IMG/VR virus record: IMGVR_UViG_3300028840_002850
Span: 1 to 64,000 of that record
Strand: one strand, 5' to 3'
Length of the DNA stretch: 64,000 bases
Origin: a virus
Shown here: piece by piece, positions 1-9,937 of the stretch
Position numbering within the stretch: the first letter of the stretch is position 1
How the letters are laid out: every line of letters starts with the position of its first letter
Translations under genes and position numbers: made by a program
The notes under the pieces: model-generated
The model's database searches: none
Seen by the model: the letters and a program-made list of their open reading frames with translations, nothing else
Told to the model about the DNA's origin: nothing

Positions 1-1
1 A

Positions 2-3000
2 GGGTACGACGCACTGGAAATCTGGAACGGCACGGCTTCGGCTTATGTTGTGGCAACAACAGCTTCAGATACCCCCTCAAACGGGGAAATCCCGACTTTT
101 AATACTGGCGGCACGATAACATGGGAAACTGCCGGAACCGGGGATATCATAACTGTTGGCGATTGCACCGGTGTCTCTGGTGTTGCTTTCGGAGCGACGG
201 CCGGGGATGACGCAAGCACGACTTTATACTTCGAGGGCTCAACAGGCGATGCTTTCGAACTGGCCCTGACCACCGCTGATATTGCCACCGCCGACAGGAC
301 TGTAACCCTTAGAGATGCGACAGGAACCGTTTTGATTTCCGGTGATACCCTGACCGGTGATGTGACAGCAACCTTCGACACAGACGGAAGCACCGCGGCT
401 ACAATCGCAAATGACGCCGTGACAATGGCGAAACTCGATGAGGACGGCAATTTCACCGATTGGGTTGGGAATTGGACATTCGCCACCGGCACCGTGACCT
501 TCAGTAATGGCTTTAACTCAAGTGCCGCTATGGACTTTGGCGATGCAGATGTTGCCAGTATTGATAAGCTGGAAGGTGTTGACAATACGGTTTATATTGA
601 CCTCGGCTCGACAGATAAGATTGAAGTTGAAAGTGACGTTGCAATTCATCTGCTGTCTCCTGATGTCATTCAGTATGAAGCGGTTAATGACGCTAACCCC
701 GAATATCGTATAGGCGGGGCTGACGCGGAAGAAGGCATCATTCAAGCAGTTTTTGATTCAGGAGCACAGACTCTTGATTACCTCTTAATTCAAACCCAGA
801 CCGCCGATGCAACCGCCGATGAGGGCCGGATTGTTTTCAGCGTTGACGAGGCCACGATAGTCACCATTGACGACGGTGGTATTGAGTTTGGAGCCAGCAA
901 AGTAATCAGCGGAACCACGGCTATCACTCTCGGATCAGCGGGAGCTACAACCGCCATAACGTCTTCGGATTGGGCAATAGACGCTACCGGCTCGATCACA
1001 AATGTTAGTTTAGATGCCGATGGGACTGGCAATTCAATATCCAACATCGAAAACGCCGATATCAAGGCGCAGGCGGCCATCGATGCTACAAAAATCGGTG
1101 ACGGGACTGTATCAAGCACCGAATTTCAATCTCTTGCCAATGTGACCGATTCAGCACTCGGGACTTCGCTTACCACTGGAACAGTGACGATCTCGACCCT
1201 GTTGGATGTGAACGAGTCGGTGGATATAGATTTTAATGCCAATGACGAATACGTGACCATCAACAACTCTGCCGAATACGGTGCTGATGGTGCACAGGTA
1301 ACAATAGAGAACACTGATGCCGACATTGCCGGTGCAGCCATGTATCTATTAAGGTTGCGATATACTGCCGATGGGGTGGCTAACGCCGATTTTATGGTTA
1401 TGGAGGACAATAACGGCGATGATATGATTGCTTTCACTGATGGCGGCGCTGCAACATTCGCGGGGGTGGTTACTTCAACAGGTTTTACAATCGGATCTGC
1501 CGCAATCACCGAAACCGAATTGGAGATTTTAGACGGTGCGACCTTGAGTACCACGCAGGCCAACTATCTGTCTTCGGCAACTGGCACGACCGGAACTACC
1601 AATACCAATGTAGTATTTAGTGCTTCTCCAACTCTAACGGGAACCGCTGTTGTCGCCAATATTGACGGTTCCGGCACGATATCTGGGAATTTATTCACGC
1701 CTGATGCGGCTGGAGGGGCAGACATTGGTACTGTTGATCTCGAATTTAATGATATTTTTCTCAATAGTGGCGGTGTAATTAATTTTCAAGACGATCAATC
1801 CGTAAAAATTACCGGAGGAACAAACCAGATTATATTAACCGGCGGGATAGATATGGATAATGACTTAGTGTTGGATGACGATACGACCGATTCGCCTACT
1901 ATCACCCTGAAAGATTCTGATGAAGCCACACTAGTATTAACCAAACTTCAAGCTGGTGGATCTTCAATCGTTGATAGTGACGGAGCTATTCAAATTCAAC
2001 CATCCGGCGATACAGGTGACTATCTGACAATAAGCACTGCCTCAGACATAATCACTATTACTACAGTGGGTGGCACTGATGGTGACTTGGTAATCACGGC
2101 TGCTGGCGGTGAAATTTCGTTCGGTGATGAAAATCTTTCTACAACCGGAACTTTTGGGGCAGGAGAAACAACCCTAACCGGAGATTTGAATCTTCTTTCT
2201 TCAAATGCCGATGCCGGGGCTACCGCAGGAGCAATCAAACATGATAGCACCATTACAGGTATGACTGAAGGTGGTTTGAGATGGTATTCGGGAGCAACGC
2301 AAACTCAACGACTGATTGTTGACCTTGATACCGACCCGACAGGCGCAGGTCAGGATGACTACGTTGTTGCTTACGACAATGCAAACGGAGAATTCTATTT
2401 AAAACAGGATGCTGATTCCGGCGGTGCGCCAGCGTGGGACGCAATCGGGGCACCTACGGGTGCTGATGAAATCGACTTCGGTGCGTATTTTATCGAATTA
2501 AATGTCAGTAATTTTGCCATTGGAGACGGAGTAGACAGCAAAGCAAATGCGGTTGTTTTTACCGGTGCCGCTGGGGGTGAATTTCAACTTGGTTCTGCTG
2601 GTGTTTCCTTTACCGGCGACAATGATGGTGCTTTCACCATGAAGGGTTTAGGTGCCGGTTATGATGAAGACTTAACTCTTAACTTTGATGATACTAGCAA
2701 TGAAATAGTAGTATCCAGTTCGACAGGGGTTTCTAATATCGACTTCGGGGCAATTACGCTGGAAGTCGGCGGTATTACAATGGACGCCACTGCAACTCCT
2801 GCGTGGACATTTGACGATTCGGATTCAGGTTCAGAAACCACAGATGCCAAGATTTATGCCAATGCCACAGATGCCGGAGCCGGGTCGGAAGATGTTGACC
2901 TATTCTTTCAGGTTCAGATTGATTCTTCTCTAACCACAGCGCTGCAAATAGATGCTGACGGCAATGCGATTTTTGCCGCCCATCCAGTTCAGGCAGACAT

Positions 3001-4696
3001 GGGTGTGGATATCAACGAAGATGTAGACATTGATTTTGATAATGCCGATGAGGAAGTTCATATTGCCAACTCTGCTGAATATGGAGCGGGTAATGCCCAA
3101 GTGAACATAGTTAATTCTGATGCAGATGTCGGCGCACAGATGTACCTGTTGAATCTTGATTATTCCGCAGATGATGACCAGGCCAATGCTGACTATATCA
3201 TAGCACAAGACAGTGGCGGGGAAGTATTCAGACTTGCTCAGAATGGGGACATCGTTACAACCGGAGGCTTGGATATTACCGGAGCGACAGAGCTAACCCT
3301 GGCGAATGACGAGACTATTACTAACGCGGGTGACGATGTTGTGGTGATAGCATCCAATGACCAAGAAAAGATTGCTTTTGATCTGGACACCGCAACGGAT
3401 AACGAAGTTCTCATTACTGGTTCCGATGCCGGAGTAACTCAACTTGACATCCAGATTGCCACCTTAAAAACCGATGCAATGGATATAGACGGAGCAATTG
3501 ACCAAGATGGTGGAGTTATTACATCAACCCACACGGCACCAGCATTAACCCTTGAAGACCAGGACGATGCAGCTGGTACGGGCAATATCTTATTTGCCTC
3601 TGCTAACACACAGGATGTTGTAGGCACACTTCAAGTAGATATTGCTGGAAGCGCCACGACCTTTATCACTCTGGACGGAACGAATGAAGATGTGACCCTT
3701 AGCCCATCCGATGATGTTATTCTTGATCCCGGTGGAGATGTAATTCAATTTGTGTCCACAACCGAAACTATGACTCTAACCAATGCCACAAATGTATGGA
3801 CATTTGATTCGGCTGGAGACACCTTTGCATTCTCCGATGCTGTTGATGTTGACGGGGCTTTTACGGCAAGTACTGTTGCTGCCGACACTACGGTTTCCGG
3901 TACAACCATAACTGCTTCAACGGGATTCGCCATAGGTGATGGTGACTATATAGGTATAACCGGAAACGAAATTATGACATTCAATGCGGCTGGTAGTATT
4001 GCCGTTACGGGTGCTTCAATGGATGTTGATGGAGCCTTTTCGGCAACAACACTTGATGCCGATACCGATTTCACCGTAGACGGCCTTGTGCTAACCGCTG
4101 ACAATGTCACCAATGATGCTACTTTAAATATTGATTTGGATGGCACTCAAGATCAAGATCTCGTAGTTAAATTAAATGATGGCGGAACTGAGTGGTCTGT
4201 AACTTTTGATGGTTCTGAGAAAACAGTGGTGATCGGTGACGGTGATGCTGCTGATCTTCTTCTCAAATTTGATGCCAATACAACCGATCTAACATTGACG
4301 TGGGATGAATCAGTCGGAGTCCTTGAATCTTCGCATCCAATTGTTGCTCCGATAAAATCATCTGCCCACGATGCTGCCTATACGGTAGGAACAAATAACA
4401 CCGAAGAAGCATATGGGCATGTATTTCTAAACAGTGTTGGTGGTGCTTTTACTTTAACCTTACCGAGTGCGGTAGCTGGAATGAACCTGTGTGTCATGCA
4501 GGAACAGGGTGACACCGGAGCTATCACAGTGCAGCCTGCCGATGGTGATTATATCGTATATCAGGGTGCGCGGTCAGACACAGCGGCAGATTATTGGGTA
4601 TCGGGTGGAGCCGCAGGAGACAAGATGTGTATTGTAGCTCACGATGCCACCGACTGGTATGTAACTGGTTCTTATGGAACATGGACGGAGGAATAA
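2..4696 (+). CDS. Giant fibre-like protein, 5' end cut by window
   Basis: The frame is open from base 2, so the gene starts before the window; the first in-frame GTG (50) is just a codon inside it. The visible 1564 residues are rich in Asp, Thr, Gly, Ala and Ser and made of short beta-type modules typical of phage fibre shafts. Two modules of about 100 residues are paralogous: near residues 385-485 (motifs VDIDFNANDEYVTI, NSAEYGADGAQV) and 990-1090 (EDVDIDFDNADEEVHI, NSAEYGAGNAQV). A block with SGDTLTGDVTATFDTDGSTA (bases 350-410) recurs in the gene at 61735. Role as a virion fibre is inferred from composition and position before the lysis genes. No signal peptide can be judged because the N-terminus is missing. 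Confidence 0.75.
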   Translation, partial: GYDALEIWNGTASAYVVATTASDTPSNGEIPTFNTGGTITWETAGTGDIITVGDCTGVSGVAFGATAGDDASTTLYFEGSTGDAFELALTTADIATADRTVTLRDATGTVLISGDTLTGDVTATFDTDGSTAATIANDAVTMAKLDEDGNFTDWVGNWTFATGTVTFSNGFNSSAAMDFGDADVASIDKLEGVDNTVYIDLGSTDKIEVESDVAIHLLSPDVIQYEAVNDANPEYRIGGADAEEGIIQAVFDSGAQTLDYLLIQTQTADATADEGRIVFSVDEATIVTIDDGGIEFGASKVISGTTAITLGSAGATTAITSSDWAIDATGSITNVSLDADGTGNSISNIENADIKAQAAIDATKIGDGTVSSTEFQSLANVTDSALGTSLTTGTVTISTLLDVNESVDIDFNANDEYVTINNSAEYGADGAQVTIENTDADIAGAAMYLLRLRYTADGVANADFMVMEDNNGDDMIAFTDGGAATFAGVVTSTGFTIGSAAITETELEILDGATLSTTQANYLSSATGTTGTTNTNVVFSASPTLTGTAVVANIDGSGTISGNLFTPDAAGGADIGTVDLEFNDIFLNSGGVINFQDDQSVKITGGTNQIILTGGIDMDNDLVLDDDTTDSPTITLKDSDEATLVLTKLQAGGSSIVDSDGAIQIQPSGDTGDYLTISTASDIITITTVGGTDGDLVITAAGGEISFGDENLSTTGTFGAGETTLTGDLNLLSSNADAGATAGAIKHDSTITGMTEGGLRWYSGATQTQRLIVDLDTDPTGAGQDDYVVAYDNANGEFYLKQDADSGGAPAWDAIGAPTGADEIDFGAYFIELNVSNFAIGDGVDSKANAVVFTGAAGGEFQLGSAGVSFTGDNDGAFTMKGLGAGYDEDLTLNFDDTSNEIVVSSSTGVSNIDFGAITLEVGGITMDATATPAWTFDDSDSGSETTDAKIYANATDAGAGSEDVDLFFQVQIDSSLTTALQIDADGNAIFAAHPVQADMGVDINEDVDIDFDNADEEVHIANSAEYGAGNAQVNIVNSDADVGAQMYLLNLDYSADDDQANADYIIAQDSGGEVFRLAQNGDIVTTGGLDITGATELTLANDETITNAGDDVVVIASNDQEKIAFDLDTATDNEVLITGSDAGVTQLDIQIATLKTDAMDIDGAIDQDGGVITSTHTAPALTLEDQDDAAGTGNILFASANTQDVVGTLQVDIAGSATTFITLDGTNEDVTLSPSDDVILDPGGDVIQFVSTTETMTLTNATNVWTFDSAGDTFAFSDAVDVDGAFTASTVAADTTVSGTTITASTGFAIGDGDYIGITGNEIMTFNAAGSIAVTGASMDVDGAFSATTLDADTDFTVDGLVLTADNVTNDATLNIDLDGTQDQDLVVKLNDGGTEWSVTFDGSEKTVVIGDGDAADLLLKFDANTTDLTLTWDESVGVLESSHPIVAPIKSSAHDAAYTVGTNNTEEAYGHVFLNSVGGAFTLTLPSAVAGMNLCVMQEQGDTGAITVQPADGDYIVYQGARSDTAADYWVSGGAAGDKMCIVAHDATDWYVTGSYGTWTEE

Positions 4697-4697
4697 T

Positions 4698-5510
4698 ATG
4701 AAACGAGTATTATTTGCTTTGGCTTGTTTTCTTATTATTGCAGGGGTGTCTTCAAGTAAGATCATTGAGATTCCTGAAGCGGGCGCAAGGATGAATCTGA
4801 TGATTATGGGAAGCGAAGCGCCTGCTGCTGCTGGTGGTGGATATAGTTGTTCTGGTGACTTTTCAAGTGGTGCGATGGAGTCATTTGAAGCCAGCGAGGG
4901 AAGTTTTTGCACTTCGGATTGGACAGAATCAGACGGTTCCGGTGTCGTAAGCACCTACGACACAGCAGAGCCTTTTTGCGAATCTCACAATCTCAAGATT
5001 TCGGCAGATTCATCTGATGGTGGTGATGATATAATTTATGCCGATATGGGTTCAGAAGTTGATGGGTACTATATTCGATTTGTAATTATGAATCTACCGG
5101 ATGTTAGCGGTGATGACTATTATTTTTTTCATATGCAAAACGGAACTACTCCAAACGCTACAAGTAACCTTAGTTTGCGACTAACCGCTGGCGAATATCT
5201 TCGTCTAAAAAGTGGAAGTATAAATTCAGGCAATAATTTTGAATTAACAGCAGGCAACGATTATCTAATTGAAGTCAATTTCGACAATAGTGGTGGTACA
5301 CATAGCTTAAGGGTGTGGGGAACACCAGCAGGTGGCTGGGATGTAGTAAACCATGATGGTGCAGGATCAACGGCTACAGTAAGCGACAATACGTATGATT
5401 TTCGATATATATTATTCTCAAATTTCTTAGCAAGTAGTTCGGCAACACTATATATTGATGATGTTCAATTAAGCACCTCTGATTGGTTGGGAGCTTTGAC
5501 TTGTCCATAA
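4698..5510 (+). CDS. Exported jelly-roll-like protein
   Basis: A 270-residue protein. The ATG at 4698 is chosen for the GGAGG 6 bases upstream. It begins with a Sec signal peptide (MKRVLFALACFLIIAGVSSS) and a short linker, followed by a beta-rich body with Gly/Asp/Ser turns and a closing YIDDVQLSTSDW segment. That pattern is seen in concanavalin-like carbohydrate-binding folds. It lies 1 base after the fibre gene and is coupled to the beta-helix gene that follows. A role in glycan binding is inference; no catalytic motif is visible. Confidence 0.6.
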   Translation: MKRVLFALACFLIIAGVSSSKIIEIPEAGARMNLMIMGSEAPAAAGGGYSCSGDFSSGAMESFEASEGSFCTSDWTESDGSGVVSTYDTAEPFCESHNLKISADSSDGGDDIIYADMGSEVDGYYIRFVIMNLPDVSGDDYYFFHMQNGTTPNATSNLSLRLTAGEYLRLKSGSINSGNNFELTAGNDYLIEVNFDNSGGTHSLRVWGTPAGGWDVVNHDGAGSTATVSDNTYDFRYILFSNFLASSSATLYIDDVQLSTSDWLGALTCP

Positions 5511-7084
5511 AGAAAAAATATCTTTTTATATTTATACTGCTATTTATTTTAAGCTTTCCGATGTGGGGCTTTTCTGCGAATCATTACGTCCGAAGTGGTA
5601 GCAGTGGAGATGGTTCAAGCTGGTCAAGTGCATGGGACGACCTACCCTCAAGCCTAACTAGGGATGATACATATTATGTCGCAGATGGGTCTTATTCATC
5701 TTATACCTTCGACGATTCGGTAGATTCAACCAAACTCATTACGATAAAAAAAGCTACAGTAGCAGATCATGGGACATCTACCGGGTGGAGTGATTCTTAC
5801 GGAGATGGACAGGCGACTTTTGGAAGATTAACATTTTCCACCAGTTATTTTACCTTTACCGGAGTCACGCGAGATGCGGGCGATTGGTCTGATAATTCAG
5901 CCTATGGGTTTTACGTCGATGGAGGGACAAGTGGAAACGGCGCTAAACTTTTTAATGTGTCGGGTGCCGACAATATAACCATACGATACGTCTATGCAGC
6001 CTATGATTATGTGCTCGGCGGTGAGGACATTTCAGAAAATCAAAATCATGGGCTTTACAGCACTGGCGGTTCAAACAATATCACCATGGAGTATTGCTTT
6101 ATAAAAAATACTTCATGGAAAGCGGCTATTTTAATCAACTCTTCTACCGGACCATTTGTTGTTCGTTACAATAGATTTGAGAATATCGGCAAAAAAGAGC
6201 TGTGGTCTGCGCGTGGAACAGATAATGTTACTTTTGCCTATAATTACTGTAAAAATATTGCTGGCACCGGCGCAATAGTCGCTGACGATTCGGATGATTG
6301 GGATATATACGGGAATATCATTTGGAACCCATCGGAAAGTTACACGTTTTCAGATGTTACGATTGGGACATGGACAGGAGATCATCCCTCTCGAAATGAA
6401 ACTCTTAATAATTGGAAGATATATAATAATACTTTTTATGATGTTCACGACCAAATTCAAATTCAACACGGGACTGGAAACGAGGTTAGAAACACTCTTG
6501 TTATTGGGGAGAGTATCTCAATAAACGGGTCTTTAACGGCCTCCCACAATGACCAAAACGCATCTACCTCTGTTGTAACGGATGCTGCCAATGGCGACTT
6601 TACGCTATCTACTGCTACCACCGCAGGGTATTCTCTTTCTTCCCCGTATAACGTAGACATGAATGGCAACACTCGCGGTAGTGACGGCACTTGGGATCGA
6701 GGGGCTTATGAATATGTGGCTGAGGATTCAAGCCCCCCAACACTACAAAGCGCCACAATTGCTTCAAATGGAACTACCCTAACCCTCGTATTTGACGAAA
6801 ATGTAACTCAGGGATCTGGATACGATGACTCAGATTGGGATTTGGATTCAGGACAGCAAGGGGATAATGTAAGCATAACCTATGAAAGTGGAGATGGAAC
6901 CACCACTCATATTTATAACATTTCCAAAACTATCTGGATTGGCGACACAGCAAACATCGACTTCAATGGAGACGCGAACTCAGAGGAGGATGGCAGCGGG
7001 AACGATTTAGCGGCTATCGTATCAGACAGTGTTGTTAATAACTCAATAGTGAACCTAACTGCTTTGGGATTACAGATTCAATGA
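5501..7084 (+). CDS. Exported right-handed beta-helix protein
   Basis: A 527-residue protein. The likely start is TTG 5501, which has GGGAG 7 bases upstream and overlaps the previous stop; TTG 5483 is the alternative. A strong signal peptide ends at WGFSA|NHYV. Residues about 25-360 carry repeated N-x-T-I/V-x-Y and Y-N-x-F strands (NNITMEYCF, VRYNRFENI, WKIYNNTFYD) typical of parallel beta-helix polysaccharide lyases and tailspikes. The last 110 residues (SPPTLQSATIASNGTTLTLV) resemble an Ig-like SwmB-type domain. It may be a depolymerase-type spike; substrate unknown. A Sec signal is unusual for a tailspike. Confidence 0.65.
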   Translation: MSIKKKYLFIFILLFILSFPMWGFSANHYVRSGSSGDGSSWSSAWDDLPSSLTRDDTYYVADGSYSSYTFDDSVDSTKLITIKKATVADHGTSTGWSDSYGDGQATFGRLTFSTSYFTFTGVTRDAGDWSDNSAYGFYVDGGTSGNGAKLFNVSGADNITIRYVYAAYDYVLGGEDISENQNHGLYSTGGSNNITMEYCFIKNTSWKAAILINSSTGPFVVRYNRFENIGKKELWSARGTDNVTFAYNYCKNIAGTGAIVADDSDDWDIYGNIIWNPSESYTFSDVTIGTWTGDHPSRNETLNNWKIYNNTFYDVHDQIQIQHGTGNEVRNTLVIGESISINGSLTASHNDQNASTSVVTDAANGDFTLSTATTAGYSLSSPYNVDMNGNTRGSDGTWDRGAYEYVAEDSSPPTLQSATIASNGTTLTLVFDENVTQGSGYDDSDWDLDSGQQGDNVSITYESGDGTTTHIYNISKTIWIGDTANIDFNGDANSEEDGSGNDLAAIVSDSVVNNSIVNLTALGLQIQ

Positions 7085-8799
7085 AAAAATATCTCATTAT
7101 ATTATTACTCATTCCGGTATCGGCTTTTGGTGCTGAAACCTTTTATGTTTGCGCTGGCGGCGATGGAACTCTACCGGAAACCAACACCTGTGCAACTGCA
7201 TGGGATTGGGATGACGTGGACAACACAAATAACTGGGCTGCAACAGAAGCGGATGACACAAAGATAGGCCCGAATGATACAGTGATATTCAAAGATGACG
7301 GCGGCACATTTAACCTATCAAGCGATATTGACACCTATCAGGCGGGAAGTTCGGGGAGTGTCATAACATTCATTGCTGAATCTGGTGACACCCCGACCAT
7401 CACGGCGGGAACATCCCTAACCGGATGGACCGTGTATTCTGGAAATGTGTATTCTAAAAGTACGGGCAATATTGAAAGTACGGGCCTATATGAAGACGGA
7501 GTTGTGCTAAACGAAGAAATGAGTGCTGGCGCTGTTGATGCTGCCGGAGAGTGGCACTGTGACGAGTCAACCACTTATGTTTGGACTACTGACGACGCCG
7601 ACCCCGACACACACACCATGACCACTTCTGCTATAACGTGGCTGATGTCCATTAAGCATAGCTACATCATTGTAGATGGGTTGAAATTTAGCGATCACTA
7701 TGAGCCGATGGTCATTAACAGCGGTGCTGATAATGTAACAGTTCAAAACTGTACGTTTGAAGATGTATATTTTACCGCAATTCAGGTTGCAGATGGTAGC
7801 GGATCGAATAATTTAAACTTATCAGACAATGTGTTCACCCGTGTTGGTATGGGCGGTATATACGTTTACAGTCAAAACGATACTGGCATTGCCAATGGTA
7901 ATGTATGCACCGATATGAATTATCAAGAGTGGGCGGTCAATGCCAACAACACCACAAACTCTGACGGCCACTGTGTTGCAATATGGGGAAGTGATAGCTG
8001 GACTATCCACGAAAATAAAGTTGTCGATTTTAGGGACGCATTTGCGTTGTACGGACACAATGCAACCACACATACGGCTGCAAATAATTCTATTAAGTAC
8101 AATTATATCCAGGGAAGTGCCGCCCTAAAATCCCACTATGATGGTGGCTCTTACGGTAAGGGTATAACAATAGGAAGCACCAGCCAGCCGGACGAACATT
8201 ACAGCAATGTGGTAGCTTATAACATAATAGATCAAGCCCATATCGGCATGAGAATTAATAGGTCGAATACTTCAGGTAAGGGGAATCTGGTCTATAATAA
8301 CACCTTTTATGATTGTGATAGGGGTTTGGATTTAAGGCAGGAAGCAGACTACAATGTTGTCAAGAATAACATTTTTTCAGAAACAGACTCATATCATATC
8401 TATGAATATTCGGGAACTACGGGAGCCAATCTTGTTTCCGATGAAAACCAGTTTTATCCCGACACGGGCGGTTCTGCGGCACCAGATTTTGCAGATAGCG
8501 GAAGCGACAAAGATCAGCTAAGTGATTGGCAAACTTCAACATCTCAAGACGCAAATTCGGATGCCGGCGATCCAGGCTTAACTAATCCGTCGTCGGGCGA
8601 TTTTACACTAAGCTCCGATCTTGAGGGTGCTGACCTTGGAGCCACATACGATGACGGACTAGATCCAATCAACACAAACTGGACAAACACACCACCCACC
8701 ATCGGCACACTCGATCAAGATGATTACTTACCGTGGGATCGGGGCGCTTTTATATTTGCAGAAGAAGAAATTACAATACAGGGAGTAACAGTATATTGA
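7081..8799 (+). CDS. Second exported beta-helix protein
   Basis: A 572-residue protein whose ATG overlaps the preceding stop (ATGA). A short signal peptide is cleaved after FGA (MKKYLIILLLIPVSAFGA). The body has beta-helix coils with motifs such as VQNCTFEDVYFTAIQV, LNLSDNVFTRVGMGGI and VYNNTFYDCDRGLDL. It ends in WDRGAFIF, matching the WDRGAYEY end of the helix in the neighbouring protein, so the two are probable paralogues. Glycan depolymerase or surface-binding spike is the best guess. The gene runs directly into the lysis genes. Confidence 0.65.
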   Translation: MKKYLIILLLIPVSAFGAETFYVCAGGDGTLPETNTCATAWDWDDVDNTNNWAATEADDTKIGPNDTVIFKDDGGTFNLSSDIDTYQAGSSGSVITFIAESGDTPTITAGTSLTGWTVYSGNVYSKSTGNIESTGLYEDGVVLNEEMSAGAVDAAGEWHCDESTTYVWTTDDADPDTHTMTTSAITWLMSIKHSYIIVDGLKFSDHYEPMVINSGADNVTVQNCTFEDVYFTAIQVADGSGSNNLNLSDNVFTRVGMGGIYVYSQNDTGIANGNVCTDMNYQEWAVNANNTTNSDGHCVAIWGSDSWTIHENKVVDFRDAFALYGHNATTHTAANNSIKYNYIQGSAALKSHYDGGSYGKGITIGSTSQPDEHYSNVVAYNIIDQAHIGMRINRSNTSGKGNLVYNNTFYDCDRGLDLRQEADYNVVKNNIFSETDSYHIYEYSGTTGANLVSDENQFYPDTGGSAAPDFADSGSDKDQLSDWQTSTSQDANSDAGDPGLTNPSSGDFTLSSDLEGADLGATYDDGLDPINTNWTNTPPTIGTLDQDDYLPWDRGAFIFAEEEITIQGVTVY

Positions 8800-8804
8800 A
8801 TGGA

Positions 8805-9005
8805 ATGCAAATAAAAGAAGTAGAAATTTTTAAGTCTATGCCACTAGAAAAACAAATAGTCGTATTATTTAAAAATGTCGTTGAAGTAAAAGATGACGTT
8901 AAAAAACTCAAAGCCCGTAAATGGTTGAATACGGGAGCTTCGGCCACCGGCGGGATAGTTGGCGGTTTTGTTGCAATGCTTTTAAAAACGGCATTTTGGA
9001 AATGA
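8805..9005 (+). CDS. XhlA-like small membrane protein, lysis-associated
   Basis: A 66-residue protein. A charged coiled-coil-like N-terminal half (VVEVKDDVKKLKARKW) is followed by one Gly/Ala-rich transmembrane segment (GASATGGIVGGFVAMLL). This matches the layout of XhlA/hemolysin-type phage proteins that assist holins. ATG 8805 is used here; TTG 8796 is a rival with GGGAG 10 bases upstream. The stop overlaps the endolysin start, supporting a lysis role. Confidence 0.5.
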   Translation: MQIKEVEIFKSMPLEKQIVVLFKNVVEVKDDVKKLKARKWLNTGASATGGIVGGFVAMLLKTAFWK

Positions 9006-9355
9006 AATTGTTCCTTAAATTCAAAAGTGAAAATATATTTCGTAACTACCACATTGTTCCGCATCATCCGAATTTGATTGAGTTTGAATATTGGTGGTTG
9101 GGTGAGTTTGGGGAATCAATTGTCACTTCTGCTTATAGACATGGCGACAAGGGAGTCCACGGGCAAAATCCTCTCAGGGCAATAGATTTAAGGTCTTGGA
9201 TTTATAGCAACCCGGAAGGAATGGCGAGGTATGCTAATACTATCTGGATTTACTCTCCCCAAGAGCCTAAAAAGAAATCCGTACTCTATCATAACGTAAG
9301 AGATAAGGGCATTCATTTCCATCTGCAAGTTTGCGACCAAACAATAAAACTATAA
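9002..9355 (+). CDS. M15-like zinc peptidase, probable endolysin
   Basis: A 117-residue protein starting at ATG 9002, which overlaps the previous stop. The core SAYRHGDKGVHGQNPLRAID plus a C-terminal IHFHLQV fits the LAS/M15 fold. Zinc ligands would be His in GVHG, Asp in AIDL and the last His of HFH. Such enzymes cut peptide cross-links in peptidoglycan. Its size is that of a single catalytic domain and no signal peptide is present. Its place between a membrane protein and a holin-like gene supports the endolysin call. Confidence 0.65.
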   Translation: MKLFLKFKSENIFRNYHIVPHHPNLIEFEYWWLGEFGESIVTSAYRHGDKGVHGQNPLRAIDLRSWIYSNPEGMARYANTIWIYSPQEPKKKSVLYHNVRDKGIHFHLQVCDQTIKL

Positions 9356-9379
9356 AACTATCTTAATCCAATAATTTTA

Positions 9380-9409
9380 TTGACAAAATTCTCACTTTTT
9401 GTAAGAATC
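9380..9409 (+). promoter_or_regulatory. Lysis-side promoter overlapped by repressor-type operator
   Basis: A TTGACA -35 box (9380-9385) is followed at 16-17 bases by a TAAGAAT -10 region. The spacer holds TTCTCACTTTTTGTAAGAA, which closely matches the operators at 26888-26907 and 26321-26337 beside the repressor gene. It would start transcription about 20 bases before the holin SD (AGGAGG). The implication is that the immunity repressor silences this operon in the lysogen. Confidence 0.6.
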
Positions 9410-9432
9410 TATATAAACATAGGAGGTTTAAA

Positions 9433-9654
9433 ATGGCGAATGGCGAAACTCCGGTAAAACCCGGATGGCAAACGACAGAGTTCTGGGTAACATTGATAGT
9501 TCAACTTGTCGGCTTGGTGGCTGCGCTTGGCTATATAGTACCCGAACAGGCAAGTGCGCTGAGTCAAGCTGCCGTGCAAATCGGTGGCGCTATTTCAATG
9601 GTAGCGGCCGCTTTCGGCTACAATCTTAGCCGTGGCATGGCAAAGAAGCAATGA
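9433..9654 (+). CDS. Holin-like protein, two transmembrane segments
   Basis: A 73-residue protein with SD AGGAGG 7 bases upstream. It has a short polar N-terminus, TM1 (FWVTLIVQLVGLVAALGYIV), a turn, a second helix (VQIGGAISMVAAAFGY) and a basic tail (RGMAKKQ). This is the usual layout of a small class II holin. It sits just after the endolysin, behind its own promoter. The family cannot be named by eye. Confidence 0.6.
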   Translation: MANGETPVKPGWQTTEFWVTLIVQLVGLVAALGYIVPEQASALSQAAVQIGGAISMVAAAFGYNLSRGMAKKQ

Positions 9655-9657
9655 TGA

Positions 9658-9783
9658 ATGCTTGTGAACGCTCTAAAACTAAAGACACTCCTGAAAAGAA
9701 TGTGGGGCCGGATTGTTGACCAGCAAAAACAGATCAATCAATTAAGAATCGAACTCCATGGTCTAAAGGAAAAGCAGACGTGA
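9658..9783 (+). CDS. Small basic coiled-coil protein followed by an in-frame TGA
   Basis: A 41-residue ORF (MLVNALKLKTLLKRMWGRIV then a Q-rich helix) that starts 4 bases after the holin stop. It ends at TGA 9781-9783. The same frame then stays open for 44 more codons to TAA 9916 (9784-9918) with no ATG or GTG start, giving an acidic helical stretch (SLSQDLRHLEEEVLG). It could be a spanin-like gene broken by a nonsense mutation, or a readthrough product. No SD of note. Confidence 0.4.
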   Translation: MLVNALKLKTLLKRMWGRIVDQQKQINQLRIELHGLKEKQT

Positions 9784-9937
9784 CTGACTAAGGCTGTTGG
9801 CCGTGAAGTCAACGACTCTTTATCGCAGGACTTGAGACATCTTGAAGAAGAGGTCTTGGGTCCGAAGAGGCCGCGCAACTACCCTCACCCGTTAAGTCCA
9901 TCCGGTACGAAGGATTAACTCTAACCTATGTGACGTT

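Noticed and set aside
43-4146. Series of minus-strand Val/Ser/Ala-rich ORFs under the left fibre gene
   Set aside because: Antisense shadows caused by Asp/Thr/Gly codon bias of the fibre gene; no SD or domain.
9658-9918. Phage-wide reassignment of TGA
   Set aside because: TGA ends many other genes (for example 8799, 14603, 16169) with tight overlaps to the next start, so it is a normal stop.
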